Assembly: GCA_000223255.2 (NCBI GenBank)
Contig: AFUT01000001.1
Location: 62,001-126,000 of the forward strand
Reading direction: 5' to 3'
Length of the DNA stretch: 64,000 nt
From: Streptococcus infantis SK970
GTDB taxonomy: Bacteria; Bacillota; Bacilli; Lactobacillales; Streptococcaceae
Part shown: one piece after another, positions 9,801 through 19,627 of the stretch
Layout: each line of letters starts with the position of its first letter
Position numbering within the stretch: the first letter of the stretch is position 1
The notes under the pieces: generated by a model
Databases searched by the model: none
Told to the model about the DNA's origin: nothing
The model's input: the letters and a program-made list of their open reading frames with translations, nothing else
Position numbers and translations under genes: made by a program

Positions 9801-10764
9801 AAATACTTTTACCTGGTAAGAGACTAACTGGTAAGAAATAACCAGTCGTGGCAACTTCTTTTCCCTCGATTTTTTGAAGGAGTAAATCAACTGTCAGGCG
9901 AGCAATTTCTTCCAAGGGTTGTTTAATGGTAGTAAGGTGAGGATAAAAATTCTCGATAAAATAAGTTCCGTCGTAGCCAATAACCTTAAGTTGTTCTGGA
10001 ACAGAAATACCAAGTTCCTGAGCGATCTTCATCACCAAGATGGCTGTCAAATCATCCGATGCGAAAATTGCATCTGGTTTTTGTTTGGTCAGGATATTTT
10101 TAATTTCCATTTCCTTACGAAGGGGAGAAAAGTCACTGGAAACATTGATAATAGGAGCCTTTGGTAAGATAGAAGCAAAACCAGCATGACGAAGTCCGGT
10201 TGGTGAATTGGAGTTGTCATTTCCTGTAATCATGATAATAGATTTGGCTCCAGTTTTAGCCAAGGTCTGAGCTGCTAGGACTCCTCCAGCATAGTTGTCA
10301 GAAGAAACGACAGGTATGTCTGGTGATAGGTTACGGTCAAATGAAATGATCGGAGCAGTCACGCGATTGTAATCTTCGATACCTAAGTTATGACTTCCTG
10401 AAATGATACCGTCCACCTGATTGGCTTCCAACATTTCGATGTATTCTCGCTCTTTTTCTGAATCGTGCTCGCTATTACAAATGATTGTCTTATAGCCTTT
10501 TTTGAAGAGTTCGTGTTCCAATTTGTCAATCAATTCAGCATAGAACACATGGCTGATTTTAGGGAAAATGAGTCCAATTAACTTGGCTGATTTTCCTTGA
10601 AGACTTCGAGCTAAGTTATTGGGTTTATAGCCCAGCTCACGCATAGCATCATTAACCTTTTGAATAGTTTTCTCTGAAAGATAACCTTTTTTGTTGATGA
10701 CACGTGAAACAGTAGTAGGGCTGACGCCAGCTAATTTTGCGACATCAGTTAGTTTTGCGACCAT
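9799..10764 (-). CDS. scrR: LacI-family sucrose operon repressor ScrR
   Basis: This 321-residue regulator has an N-terminal LacI helix-turn-helix (KLTDVAKLAGVSPTTVSRVI), the hinge NNLARSLQ, and a periplasmic-binding-like sugar-sensing domain. It begins 20 bases inside the end of scrB, so it is cotranscribed with it. Its place beside scrB/scrA and the pair of LacI-type palindromes at 12287 and 12455 make it the local repressor, released by sucrose or a phosphorylated sucrose/fructose derivative. The ligand is inferred from family and context. Confidence 0.93.
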   Translation of the reverse strand: MVAKLTDVAKLAGVSPTTVSRVINKKGYLSEKTIQKVNDAMRELGYKPNNLARSLQGKSAKLIGLIFPKISHVFYAELIDKLEHELFKKGYKTIICNSEHDSEKEREYIEMLEANQVDGIISGSHNLGIEDYNRVTAPIISFDRNLSPDIPVVSSDNYAGGVLAAQTLAKTGAKSIIMITGNDNSNSPTGLRHAGFASILPKAPIINVSSDFSPLRKEMEIKNILTKQKPDAIFASDDLTAILVMKIAQELGISVPEQLKVIGYDGTYFIENFYPHLTTIKQPLEEIARLTVDLLLQKIEGKEVATTGYFLPVSLLPGKSI

Positions 10765-12199
10765 ATTCTAATTCGTAGTATGTTCCAGTTGGGTTTCCAG
10801 ATTTAATGAGAATTCCATTTTGATCTGCATGCGGGAAGACACGACCAGAAAATACTTTTTCTCCTTTATTAATGAAAATTTCAAAAACTGAATTATCAAT
10901 GAAGATATTTACAGTAGTGGTTTTATTATCAATTGAACATGAGCGAGTAGTTCCAAATTCTTGAGCATATTGCTCGCCTGCTTGGCTGCGGTCAACGGCA
11001 ACTTGACCATTGACAAGGTCAAAATTGATAGAGAGTCCCTTGCCATCCTTATCAGCAAGAAGAACGATTTCACTTTGGCTATCAGCTTCTAGGTTAAGCT
11101 CAAGTTCGTAGCTATTCTTAGTTTCAGAACGATTTGAAAATTCCTCTTTTGAAGCTCGAAGGTCCTTGATAGCTGCTACAGGGTACTGATAGAGTTTGCC
11201 ATCCTTGATTGTAAGTTCCTTGACTAATGAAAAAGTTCCTTGATGATCGAAACGGTCAGATGGATAAGAAATATCTGGTAACCCAAGCCAGCTGACTGCT
11301 AGGGCACGTCCATCAGGGGCATTGAAAGCTTGAGTTGCATAGGCTTCGAAACCATAGTCTAGATTGTGTAGTTCAGACACATCTACCAAACGAGCATTTT
11401 CAGGGTCGAAGGAAGCACCAATTTTATACATATTTGGATAGATATTGTCATAGTCAAGAACTTTTTTATCCAAACCTTGTGGACAGTAGAGAAGGACAGG
11501 TTGTTCTCCGACAAAGACAAGATTTGGGCACTCCATCATATAGGCAGTACGGTCATTGTTGAAGTCCAAATCACCAACTTCTTGCCAGTTTGTATAATCG
11601 TTATCGACTGCTTTGTAGAGACGGACAAATCCTTTTTTCTCCAAGTCCTGACCGCCGACGATAGCATAGTATTGTCCTTTAAAGTTAAAAATTTGTGGAT
11701 CACGGAAGTGGTCAGTAGCATCAGCTGGTTGATCAATTAAGATTTTATCAATCTTTTCGATTTTTCCATCCTTATCCATTAAGGCACCGATTTGATAAGG
11801 GTGACGTACCCAGTTTTCGTCACGAACATTTCCTGTATAAAATAAGAACAGTTGATCGCCAAACTGCATAGCAGATCCTGAGTAAGCGCCGTGGCTATCA
11901 AGTGGAGTATCAGGTAAGATTTTAACACCAGTTTCAGTATAGTGAACCAAATCGTCACTTTCAAGCTGAACCCAAGATTTTAAACCATGAGCTGCACCAA
12001 AGGGGAAGTTTTGGTAAAAGACAACCCACTTGCCATCAAAGTAAGAAAAACCGTTCGGGTCGTTGAGAAGACCTTGCTTGGGTTCGATGTGATAGCTTGT
12101 ATGCCATGGTGACTGCGACATGTTTTCTTTGATTTGTTTTATTTCTTCTTGTGTCCAATCTTCATAGCGTCTATAACGACGCTCGGTAGTCCATTCCAT
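10745..12199 (-). CDS. scrB: Sucrose-6-phosphate hydrolase ScrB (GH32)
   Basis: This 484-residue glycoside hydrolase family 32 enzyme splits sucrose-6-phosphate, delivered by the PTS, into glucose-6-phosphate and fructose. It carries the nucleophile motif in GLLNDPNGF, the RDP motif in HFRDPQIF and the acid/base motif MECPNLV, then a C-terminal beta-sandwich. There is no signal peptide, so it is cytoplasmic. The ATG is preceded by GGAGGG on the minus strand. It is divergent from scrA and overlaps scrR downstream. Confidence 0.95.
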   Translation of the reverse strand: MEWTTERRYRRYEDWTQEEIKQIKENMSQSPWHTSYHIEPKQGLLNDPNGFSYFDGKWVVFYQNFPFGAAHGLKSWVQLESDDLVHYTETGVKILPDTPLDSHGAYSGSAMQFGDQLFLFYTGNVRDENWVRHPYQIGALMDKDGKIEKIDKILIDQPADATDHFRDPQIFNFKGQYYAIVGGQDLEKKGFVRLYKAVDNDYTNWQEVGDLDFNNDRTAYMMECPNLVFVGEQPVLLYCPQGLDKKVLDYDNIYPNMYKIGASFDPENARLVDVSELHNLDYGFEAYATQAFNAPDGRALAVSWLGLPDISYPSDRFDHQGTFSLVKELTIKDGKLYQYPVAAIKDLRASKEEFSNRSETKNSYELELNLEADSQSEIVLLADKDGKGLSINFDLVNGQVAVDRSQAGEQYAQEFGTTRSCSIDNKTTTVNIFIDNSVFEIFINKGEKVFSGRVFPHADQNGILIKSGNPTGTYYELEYGRKTN

Positions 12200-12286
12200 T
12201 TATATTCCCTCCATAAATTCTACTATCTTTATAGTAAACATTTCCTTATAAAAAAGCAAGTCTTTTATCATAAAATTAAGAAAAAA

Positions 12287-12302
12287 TGTCAAACGATTGA
12301 CA
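12287..12302. promoter_or_regulatory. ScrR operator overlapping the scrB promoter
   Basis: TGTCAAACGATTGACA is a near-palindrome with a central CG, as expected for LacI-family sites. On the minus strand it contains TTGACA, which is followed after 17 bases by GATAAA, a plausible scrB promoter. Binding of ScrR would block that -35 box. Confidence 0.65.
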
Positions 12303-12454
12303 GTAAATAGAAGTTAAATTTTATGAAAATCAATGAAAATATGAAAGTTTTTGAAAACTTTTTAGCAAAAACCTTTTAATAATAGGTATTTATCGAAGAA
12401 ATACTATTCAAAAATATCAAAAACAGTCAAAAAACAAAAAACAAATAATTTTTC

Positions 12455-12470
12455 TGCAAAACGCTTGACA
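12455..12470. promoter_or_regulatory. ScrR operator overlapping the scrA promoter -35
   Basis: TGCAAAACGCTTGACA shares 13 of 16 positions with the operator at 12287. Its last six bases are the -35 box TTGACA (12465-12470) of scrA; TAGAAT (12487-12492) follows after 16 bases. One repressor can therefore shut both divergent promoters. Confidence 0.65.
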
Positions 12471-12508
12471 TATTTTTAAAACGTGATAGAATAATACTCG
12501 TAGGGCGA

Positions 12509-12523
12509 ATAAATCGCTTTCAA
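12509..12523. promoter_or_regulatory. Possible catabolite-responsive element upstream of scrA
   Basis: ATAAATCGCTTTCAAA resembles the CcpA-binding consensus (core AARCGYTWNCW) with one core mismatch, and lies just downstream of the scrA -10 box. Blocking here would give glucose repression. It could also be a weak third ScrR site. The rest of the 361-base scrB-scrA gap is AT-rich with nothing else recognisable. Confidence 0.4.
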
Positions 12524-12560
12524 ACATTTTACAAAATTTTTTATAAGGAGATTTTTGCAA

Positions 12561-14450
12561 ATGACGAATACAGAAATTGCAAAAAAAGTCATCGAAGCCT
12601 TAGGTGGACGTGAGAACGTTAATAGTGTAGCTCACTGTGCGACTCGTCTTCGCGTTATGGTTAAAGATGAAGCGAAAATTAACAAGGATGCTATCGAGAA
12701 CTTGGAAAAAGTTCAAGGTGCTTTCTTTAACTCAGGTCAATACCAAATCATCTTTGGTACTGGTACAGTAAACAAGATGTACGATGAAGTCGTAGCTCTT
12801 GGTTTGCCAACTTCTACAAAATCTGAAATGAAAGCAGAAGCTGCAAAACAAGGAAATTGGTTCCAACGTGCTATCCGTACATTCGGTGACGTCTTCGTTC
12901 CAATCATTCCAGTTATCGTAGCAACTGGTCTCTTCATGGGTGTTCGTGGTCTCTTGACTGCTCTCGGAATGACACTTCCACAAGATGTGACAACTTACAC
13001 TCAAATCTTAACTGACACAGCCTTTATCATCTTGCCAGGATTGGTTGTTTGGTCAACCTTCCGTGTATTCGGTGGTAACCCAGCCGTTGGTATCGTCCTT
13101 GGTATGATGCTCGTATCTGGCTCACTTCCAAATGCCTGGGCTGTTGCTTCTGGTGGTGAAGTAACTGCAATGCAGTTCTTCGGATTTATCCCAGTTGTAG
13201 GTTTGCAAGGTTCAGTTCTTCCAGCCTTCATCATCGGGGTTGTCGGAGCTAAATTTGAAAAAGCTGTTCGTAAAGTTGTGCCAGACGTTCTTGACCTCTT
13301 GGTAACACCATTCGTAACACTCCTTGTGATGTCAATTCTTGGTTTGTTTGTTATCGGACCAGTTTTCCACGTTGTTGAAAACTACATCCTTATTGGAACA
13401 AAAGCTATTCTTAACTTGCCATTTGGTCTTGGTGGTTTCTTGATTGGTGGAGTTCATCAATTGATCGTCGTATCAGGTGTTCACCATATCTTCAACTTGC
13501 TTGAAGTTCAATTACTTGCTGCTGACCATGCTAACCCATTCAACGCTATCATCACAGCTGCTATGACTGCTCAAGGTGCTGCAACTGTAGCCGTTGGTGT
13601 GAAAACTAAAAATCCAAAACTTAAAACTCTTGCTTTCCCAGCAGCTCTTTCTGCCTTCCTTGGTATTACTGAGCCTGCTATCTTCGGGGTTAACTTACGT
13701 TACCGTAAACCATTCTTCCTTTCATTGATTGCTGGTGCAATTGGTGGCGGACTCGCTTCAATTCTTGGTCTTGCTGGTACTGGTAATGGTATCACTATCA
13801 TCCCAGGTACAATGCTTTACATTGGTAATGGACAACTTCCACAATACCTATTGATGGTAGCTGTATCATTTGCACTTGGTTTTGCTCTTACATACATGTT
13901 TGGTTATGAAGATGAAGTAGAAGAAACTGCAGGAGCAATTACTGAAACTGACCGTTTGACTGAAGAAGCAGTAACTGGTAATGTGGTTGCACCTAGCGAA
14001 GGTGTCATCCAAACACCAATCGTTGGTGACGTCGTAGCTCTTTCAGACGTTAATGATCCAGTCTTCTCAAGTGGGGCTATGGGACAAGGTATCGCTGTGA
14101 AACCTAATGAAGATGTTGTTTACGCACCAGCTGATGCTGAAGTGACAATCGTCTTCCCTACAGGTCATGCTTATGGTTTGAAAACAGCAAACGGAGCTGA
14201 AATCTTGATCCACGTTGGTATCGACACTGTTTCAATGAACGGTGAAGGATTTGACCCAAAAGTTGCTCAAGGTGACAAGGTTAAAGCTGGAGATGTTCTT
14301 GGAACATTTGACTCAGCTAAGATTGCTGCTGCAGGTCTGGATAACACAACTATGGTTATCGTGACAAACACTGCAGACTTTGCCTCAGTAAATCCAGTTG
14401 CTTCTGGATCCGTTGCTAAGGGAGATGCAATCATCGAAGTTAAAGCTTAA
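12561..14450 (+). CDS. scrA: Sucrose-specific PTS transporter EIIBCA
   Basis: This 629-residue permease phosphorylates sucrose during uptake, giving sucrose-6-phosphate for ScrB. The order is EIIB (residues 1-85, phosphocysteine in VAHCATRLRV), EIIC with about ten membrane helices (about 110-455; GITEPAIFGVNLR is the characteristic loop), and EIIA (about 475-629, phosphohistidine in ILIHVGIDTVSMNG). The start at 12561 has AAGGAG upstream; a TTG two codons earlier is less likely. All three domains in one chain means only HPr and EI are needed. Regulation is probably by ScrR and CcpA from the sites upstream. Confidence 0.95.
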   Translation: MTNTEIAKKVIEALGGRENVNSVAHCATRLRVMVKDEAKINKDAIENLEKVQGAFFNSGQYQIIFGTGTVNKMYDEVVALGLPTSTKSEMKAEAAKQGNWFQRAIRTFGDVFVPIIPVIVATGLFMGVRGLLTALGMTLPQDVTTYTQILTDTAFIILPGLVVWSTFRVFGGNPAVGIVLGMMLVSGSLPNAWAVASGGEVTAMQFFGFIPVVGLQGSVLPAFIIGVVGAKFEKAVRKVVPDVLDLLVTPFVTLLVMSILGLFVIGPVFHVVENYILIGTKAILNLPFGLGGFLIGGVHQLIVVSGVHHIFNLLEVQLLAADHANPFNAIITAAMTAQGAATVAVGVKTKNPKLKTLAFPAALSAFLGITEPAIFGVNLRYRKPFFLSLIAGAIGGGLASILGLAGTGNGITIIPGTMLYIGNGQLPQYLLMVAVSFALGFALTYMFGYEDEVEETAGAITETDRLTEEAVTGNVVAPSEGVIQTPIVGDVVALSDVNDPVFSSGAMGQGIAVKPNEDVVYAPADAEVTIVFPTGHAYGLKTANGAEILIHVGIDTVSMNGEGFDPKVAQGDKVKAGDVLGTFDSAKIAAAGLDNTTMVIVTNTADFASVNPVASGSVAKGDAIIEVKA

Positions 14451-14555
14451 TACTCTTCGAAAATCAAATTCAAACTGCGTCATACGTTCTTTGCCGTACT
14501 TAAGTACTGCCTACAGCTCGATTCCTAGTTTGTTCTTTGATTTTCATTGAGTATA
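14451..14555. repeat. BOX-like repeat between scrA and scrK
   Basis: It starts TACTCTTCGAAAATCAAATT and ends CTTTGATTTTCATTGAGTAT, the complementary ends typical of BOX elements, with a central GTCATACG...GCCGTAC portion that is less conserved. It is in the opposite orientation to the copy at 9685 and begins directly after the scrA stop. Confidence 0.75.
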
Positions 14556-14576
14556 CTACTGTCGATTTAATAAATC

Positions 14577-14611
14577 AAAAAACGAACAAATGTTATGTTT
14601 GTTCGTTTTTG
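14577..14611 (+). terminator. Terminator between scrA and scrK
   Basis: AAAACGAACAAA pairs with TTTGTTCGTTTT around a seven-base loop, followed by T residues. scrK then has its own promoter with TATAAT near 14679, so it is not simply the last gene of a scrA operon. Confidence 0.8.
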
Positions 14612-14708
14612 CTTGAATGGTAAAATTTACAGAGGAAAATCTAAAATATAGAGCAACTTTCCTTCTGGAAATATGCTATAATAGAAAAACAATTACAAGA
14701 GGTTTATC

Positions 14709-15596
14709 ATGACAAAACTATACGGAAGTTTGGAAGCGGGCGGTACAAAATTTGTCTGTGCTGTCGGAGATGAAAACTATAATGTTGTAGAAAAGGTACA
14801 ATTTCCTACAACAACACCTATTGAAACAATCGATAAAACCATTGAGTTCTTCTCAAAATTCGACAATCTTGCAGGACTTGCCATTGGTTCATTTGGTCCA
14901 ATCGATATCGATAAAAACTCAAAAACTTACGGATTTATCACAACAACTCCAAAACCTAACTGGGCAAATGTCGACTTGCTTGGTGCTCTTCGTCGCGCTC
15001 TAAACGTGCCTATGTATTTCACGACAGACGTAAACAGTTCTGCCTACGGTGAAGTGGTTGCACGTAATAATGCCGGCGGTCGTATCGAAAACTTGGTTTA
15101 TTACACAATCGGTACAGGTATCGGTGCAGGTGTTATCCAACGTGGCGAGTTTATTGGCGGTGTTGGTCACCCTGAGATGGGTCATTATTATGTGGCTAGA
15201 CACCCAATGGATATTGAAAAAGAATTTAAAGGTGTTTGTCCTTTCCATAATGGATGTTTGGAAGGTTATGCAGCTGGTCCAAGTTTGGAAGCTCGAACAG
15301 GTGTTCGTGGGGAAAACATTGAACTTAACAACTCTGTATGGGATGTTCAAGCCTACTATATTGCGCAAGCTGCAGTGAATGCGACTGTAACTTTCCGTCC
15401 AGATGTCATCGTCTTTGGTGGTGGGGTTATGGCTCAACAACATATGCTTGACCGTGTACGTGAGAAATTCACATCCTTGCTCAACGGCTACCTACCAGTT
15501 CCAGATGTACGTGACTATATCGTGACTCCAGCTGTTGCTGGCAATGGTTCAGCTACTCTAGGTAACTTCGTTCTTGCTAAGAGCGTTGCAAAATAA
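14709..15596 (+). CDS. scrK: Fructokinase (ROK family)
   Basis: This 295-residue sugar kinase phosphorylates the fructose released by ScrB. It has the ROK nucleotide-binding start LEAGGTKFVCAVGD, the sugar-binding/zinc motif beginning GHPEMGHYYV and continuing to CPFHNGCLEGYAAG, and a second ATP motif VIVFGGGVM. RBS AAGAGG precedes the ATG. Its place beside scrA/B/R supports fructose over glucose as substrate, although ROK kinases vary. Confidence 0.92.
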   Translation: MTKLYGSLEAGGTKFVCAVGDENYNVVEKVQFPTTTPIETIDKTIEFFSKFDNLAGLAIGSFGPIDIDKNSKTYGFITTTPKPNWANVDLLGALRRALNVPMYFTTDVNSSAYGEVVARNNAGGRIENLVYYTIGTGIGAGVIQRGEFIGGVGHPEMGHYYVARHPMDIEKEFKGVCPFHNGCLEGYAAGPSLEARTGVRGENIELNNSVWDVQAYYIAQAAVNATVTFRPDVIVFGGGVMAQQHMLDRVREKFTSLLNGYLPVPDVRDYIVTPAVAGNGSATLGNFVLAKSVAK

Positions 15597-15603
15597 GAAT
15601 ATA

Positions 15604-15635
15604 AAAACTCCCAACTGAGAAAGTTGGGAGTTTTG
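15604..15635. terminator. Bidirectional terminator between scrK and mntE
   Basis: AAAACTCCCAACT and AGTTGGGAGTTTT form a strong stem with T tracts usable in both directions, between two genes that converge. Confidence 0.85.
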
Positions 15636-15637
15636 CT

Positions 15638-16828
15638 TTAGTCTTTTTCTATTTTTGTTTCCTGATGGAAAATATTTTGCCAAGTTTCATGACGGCGCCA
15701 GATACTGGTATGAATGGTATCGCCGACTTGGTAGCGGATGAGTTTAGTCTTTTGACTGATAGAAGTTAAATGAAGCTCCTTGATAGCAGAGGTTAATTCT
15801 TTTTCAGCCTTATAGGTATCCTTGTCCAGTTCTTGTCCGTCCTGGCGGATATAAATGAAATCTTCTGCAAGTAACTCTTCCAGTTGATTTCCTTGGTCGA
15901 TCAGTTGCTCTCTCATGAGCAATTTTTTATAGACATTATCTAGGATTTCATCCTCAGGGATTGGTGCTGGTTCGATATGAATGTCAGTATCAAAGACACC
16001 AAATCGTTCTGATAACATGGATTCAACCTGGTCCGCAATTTCATGACTTTCAAAAACAGATAGATCTGGGTTCATTTCTAGAGTAATGTCTAGATAAATG
16101 TTGCTTCCGTAAGTCCGTCCTCGTTGAGATTTGACCTTGCTAATCTTAGGAATTTCCATGATAGCTTTTTGGTAATCTTCGAGCAAGTGTTCATCAAACC
16201 CGTCAGAAAGACTGAAAGATGATTCGATAAAGATATCATAAGCAGTCTTAAGAATAAAGAAGGTAATGATAATCGCGACCAACTTATCCACGATTGGATA
16301 GTTGAAGCTGCTGGCTAGGATCGCAATAGAAGTTCCAAGAGATGTCACAGCATCTGACAGATTATCCTTTGCTGCTGCCTTAAGAGCTTTGGACTTGGAT
16401 TGCTTACTCAGATGGGTGTTGTAGAGATAAACTGCGAACATGATGATAGCAGAGATAACTCCTAGAGTCGCCCCAAGTGGATCAATGACCGTTTGCTCTC
16501 GGCTGAGTATCTTTTGAATGGTGTCGCGTAGAACATCAAATCCAACGTAAAACATGATGATGGAAGTGATGAGACTTGCCAAGTCCTCTATTTTCCAGTG
16601 GCCGAAGCGATGATCTCTATCTGCCGGTTGGCGAGCCAAACGAATCCCGATGAGGAGGGCCACATTTCCGACGATATCTGAAACGTTGTTAAAACCATCT
16701 GCCACCAAACTGGATGAATGGAGCAAGTGTCCGGTTGCTAGCTTAGCTGCAGATAAGAATAGATAGGTCAGAATGCTGATAATGGCACCACGCTCAGCCA
16801 ATTTTAAGTTTGAAACCGATTGATTCAT
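15638..16828 (-). CDS. mntE: Manganese efflux protein MntE (cation diffusion facilitator)
   Basis: This is a six-helix CDF transporter of 396 residues that exports divalent metal in exchange for protons. The metal site signature in helix 2 is DGFNNVSDIVGN, with a second acidic pair in the helix-5 region (AKDNLSDAVTSLG). A cytoplasmic C-terminal domain follows (DTDIHIEPAP). Sequence and length closely match the pneumococcal Mn exporter MntE as I remember it. There mntE lies next to the riboswitch-controlled P-type ATPase, but here three genes separate them. The metal is inferred from that similarity. Confidence 0.88.
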   Translation of the reverse strand: MNQSVSNLKLAERGAIISILTYLFLSAAKLATGHLLHSSSLVADGFNNVSDIVGNVALLIGIRLARQPADRDHRFGHWKIEDLASLITSIIMFYVGFDVLRDTIQKILSREQTVIDPLGATLGVISAIIMFAVYLYNTHLSKQSKSKALKAAAKDNLSDAVTSLGTSIAILASSFNYPIVDKLVAIIITFFILKTAYDIFIESSFSLSDGFDEHLLEDYQKAIMEIPKISKVKSQRGRTYGSNIYLDITLEMNPDLSVFESHEIADQVESMLSERFGVFDTDIHIEPAPIPEDEILDNVYKKLLMREQLIDQGNQLEELLAEDFIYIRQDGQELDKDTYKAEKELTSAIKELHLTSISQKTKLIRYQVGDTIHTSIWRRHETWQNIFHQETKIEKD

Positions 16829-16985
16829 CTAACTCCCTTTCTAGCACTTTAGTATTCTTTCATTATACTGGTTTTCTAAGGAAAATTCAAATGGAGGGGA
16901 TGGGGAGTTTTGCATTGATTCAACAGATTTTTTGATTGAAATATGATAGAATATAAAGTAATCATAATTTTAGAGAGAGTTTTCC

Positions 16986-18500
16986 ATGACCCATAAACAA
17001 ATCACAGATAGAATGATTCGAATTGGTCTGATTGTGCTACCATTTTTTATTTTTTATGGATATAGATTGATGAAAGGCTTTGAATATCCAGTCGTAGATG
17101 ATATCATGGTCAATCAAACCATACTATCTGGTGATAATATGTTGCTTCCCTACATTGGGATTATGTTGTCATCTGCTTTAGTATTCCTTCAGCAATTGTT
17201 TACAACTTGGAATGTTTATTTTATTTTCCTGGCCCTCAGTTTTTGCTTGAGCTTTAGTGTATACTTGGATTCTTTTTTCAGGAAGAAACTTTATTTTGTT
17301 CTTCCCCTACTTGTTATACTTCAAATGATTTTGATGAAGTATTTCTCGTTTTCAGTAATTGCTTATTTGTTGTCTACAGCAGGGATACTTTTATTATTCG
17401 ATAGAAAATACATCGTAGGAGCTCTGTTGTCTCTGATTGGATTGTCGATTAGACCGCAAATCATTGCCAGTTTATTGCTACTTTTACTGCCGTTTCTAGT
17501 TTTTGAAGTAATCAAAGAGAAAAAGAAAAAAGAGATCTTCGTATTATCTGCTCTTATTTTACTTATCTTTGCTTCTAATAAAGTTTACACATTAACGAAA
17601 CCAGATGTTCAAGAATACCTAACTTGGAATACTCTGAGTACCAATTTGAGAGACTTCCCTGCAATTGATTATGAGAAGCATGCCAAGGAATTTCAGGAAT
17701 TGGGGGTCAGTGAAAACGACTTATCTGCTTCAACCTACTGGTTGTTTGCTGAAAAAGAAGCTTTGAACAATGAGTTGTTAACAAAAATTCAATCCGTACG
17801 TTCTTTCTCTGAAAAGTACTCCTTTAATGTATTTCAGATGGTGAAAGATTATTTCCAAAACATTATTTTGACAACCTTTCTTCTTGTTATGGTTGGCTGG
17901 TTTTTGTTCTTCAAGCCTAAGAAAGTCTATGGCTGGTTACTCCCGCTTGTTCCATTTGCACTAATCGGTGCATTATTTGTTAGGCAGAGAGTAGTAGAAC
18001 GTGTCTATATCCCAATTATCATTAGCTTTTTAATCTTTTTCATCTACTATGCGCCCTTATTTTATACCAAGAGAAAACTGTTAGATAAAAGAGGAGTTTT
18101 TTATAGTTTACAACTTGTAGGAATGCTGGCAAGTATGGTCTGGGTGAATAGTATAGGGCAAGAACTTTATTGGTTCCCAATCATCCAATCGTCAATGGTA
18201 TCAGAGTACCATGATGTAGTGGAAAAACATTCTGATAAATTGCTTGTTTTTGGTGGCTATGGCACACTTGTCAATTCCCAACCGAGCTTAGCTACGATTA
18301 GAACGAAGTCTAATCAGTTGATAGGAAACACTACGACCTTAGGTAATTGGCAGACTTTTTCTCCTCATTACTATCAATTAATGGAAAACTACAATGTGGA
18401 GGACCCTAGTAATCTTCTTTCATCAGCTTTAGATAAGGAGAACATCCTATTCTTTTGGTCACCTTCCTCAGGAAATATGGATAGAGTAAAAAAATTATGA
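16986..18500 (+). CDS. Large polytopic membrane protein, probable surface-glycan gene, 3' frameshift
   Basis: The product (504 residues as read) has about ten predicted membrane helices and a soluble C-terminal part, like the GtrS/oligosaccharide-modifying membrane glycosyltransferases that accompany GtrB. I do not recognise a named family. One more A in the run 18488-18494 would replace the stop and add MKEHYQKDVYFEEVEEV and further residues to a TAG at 18593-18595, 536 residues in all, ending one base before the next ATG. The C-terminal sequence LFFWSPSSGNMDRV supports a truncated end. It heads a three-gene unit with an acyltransferase and a GtrB-like transferase. Base composition is more AT-rich than the flanking core genes. 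Confidence 0.7.
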   Translation: MTHKQITDRMIRIGLIVLPFFIFYGYRLMKGFEYPVVDDIMVNQTILSGDNMLLPYIGIMLSSALVFLQQLFTTWNVYFIFLALSFCLSFSVYLDSFFRKKLYFVLPLLVILQMILMKYFSFSVIAYLLSTAGILLLFDRKYIVGALLSLIGLSIRPQIIASLLLLLLPFLVFEVIKEKKKKEIFVLSALILLIFASNKVYTLTKPDVQEYLTWNTLSTNLRDFPAIDYEKHAKEFQELGVSENDLSASTYWLFAEKEALNNELLTKIQSVRSFSEKYSFNVFQMVKDYFQNIILTTFLLVMVGWFLFFKPKKVYGWLLPLVPFALIGALFVRQRVVERVYIPIIISFLIFFIYYAPLFYTKRKLLDKRGVFYSLQLVGMLASMVWVNSIGQELYWFPIIQSSMVSEYHDVVEKHSDKLLVFGGYGTLVNSQPSLATIRTKSNQLIGNTTTLGNWQTFSPHYYQLMENYNVEDPSNLLSSALDKENILFFWSPSSGNMDRVKKL

Positions 18501-18596
18501 AAGAACATTACCAGAAAGATGTTTATTTTGAAGAAGTTGAGGAAGTCACTTCTGATATGAATCTTTATCGACTAAGAACAGGAGAAGATAGATAGG

Positions 18597-19627
18597 ATGA
18601 AAAAGCGAATAGGCTACCTAGATATGGCTAAGGGTCTAGCAATCATACTTGTTATTATAGGGCACAGTAGTTTTGTACCTCTTCGTGCCAAAATACTTCT
18701 TTATGTTTTTCATATCCCCTTATTTTTCTTCTTGTCAGGTTTTACTTTAAATGTTACTAAATACAAAACATTTAAGGAGTATTTTCTTAGCAAGGTAAAA
18801 AGTTTGGTTGTTCCCTTTTTTGCCTGAATATTTTTGTTTTTCTCTTTCAACTTTTTGTCATGTACCCTGAACAAGTGTTTAGTTTTAATCTTATTCATTT
18901 TGCTAAACAGTTATTGTTGTCAGACCGCTTGCATGTTTATTTTCAGTTATGGTTTTTGAATGTCATGTTTTTGGCACATGTTTTTAGTTACTTTATTCTC
19001 AGAAAAAAATGGACTATTATCCAATGGTTTTTAATTAGTGTATCACTCTTATTTTTAGTCGTTTTGGGACAAAAAATCTATGCCTGGAATTTTTATCTTA
19101 TCTGGAATATTGACTTGGTCCCTGTAGCCATTATCTTTACACTCTTAGGTGTCGGATTGAGAAAATATTTAGCGCAACTAGAAAAGTTTTTTGCAATTTA
19201 TTATCTGCCGCTTGCCTTATTGCTAACTATATTTGTTGGTAGATTGAACTATCATTTGAGTGGAAAACAGATTGTTGATCTCTACTATCAGCAGATAGGG
19301 AACCATCTCTTATTTTACATTGCTGCAATTTCAGGTATATGGTCCACCCTCATATTTTTTAAATCAATCCCTGAACTGACTCTCTTGAAATCAATTGGTC
19401 AAAGAACCTTAATATACTATGGTGTACATGCTCCGATTGTTTTAGTACTGGTTGAAAAATTAGTTTTACAATTATCTACAAGATACACCGATATTTTTGT
19501 GAATGGTTATATTACAACAAGTGTTGTGGTAATATTGACTTTAATAGGTTGTGAATTGATTGTAAGGGTATTTAGAGGGACAAACTTTCCCTTTGGGATT
19601 AAAAGGTTAGGAGTCAAAAATGAGTAG
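18597..19627 (+). pseudogene. Membrane acyltransferase (Acyl_transf_3 family), frameshifted
   Basis: Restored, this is a 343-residue integral-membrane O-acyltransferase of the OafA/fucose-acetylase type, which transfers acetyl groups to surface sugars. The start (RIGYLDMAKGLAIILVIIGH) carries the family's active-site histidine, and the sequence continues with HIPLFFFLSGF. The frame stops at 18825 and resumes at 18824 if the T run 18816-18821 had seven instead of six T. The second part has about eight more helices and ends with a basic tail eight bases inside the next gene. A single T loss fits sequencing error or phase variation in a homopolymer. Confidence 0.82.
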
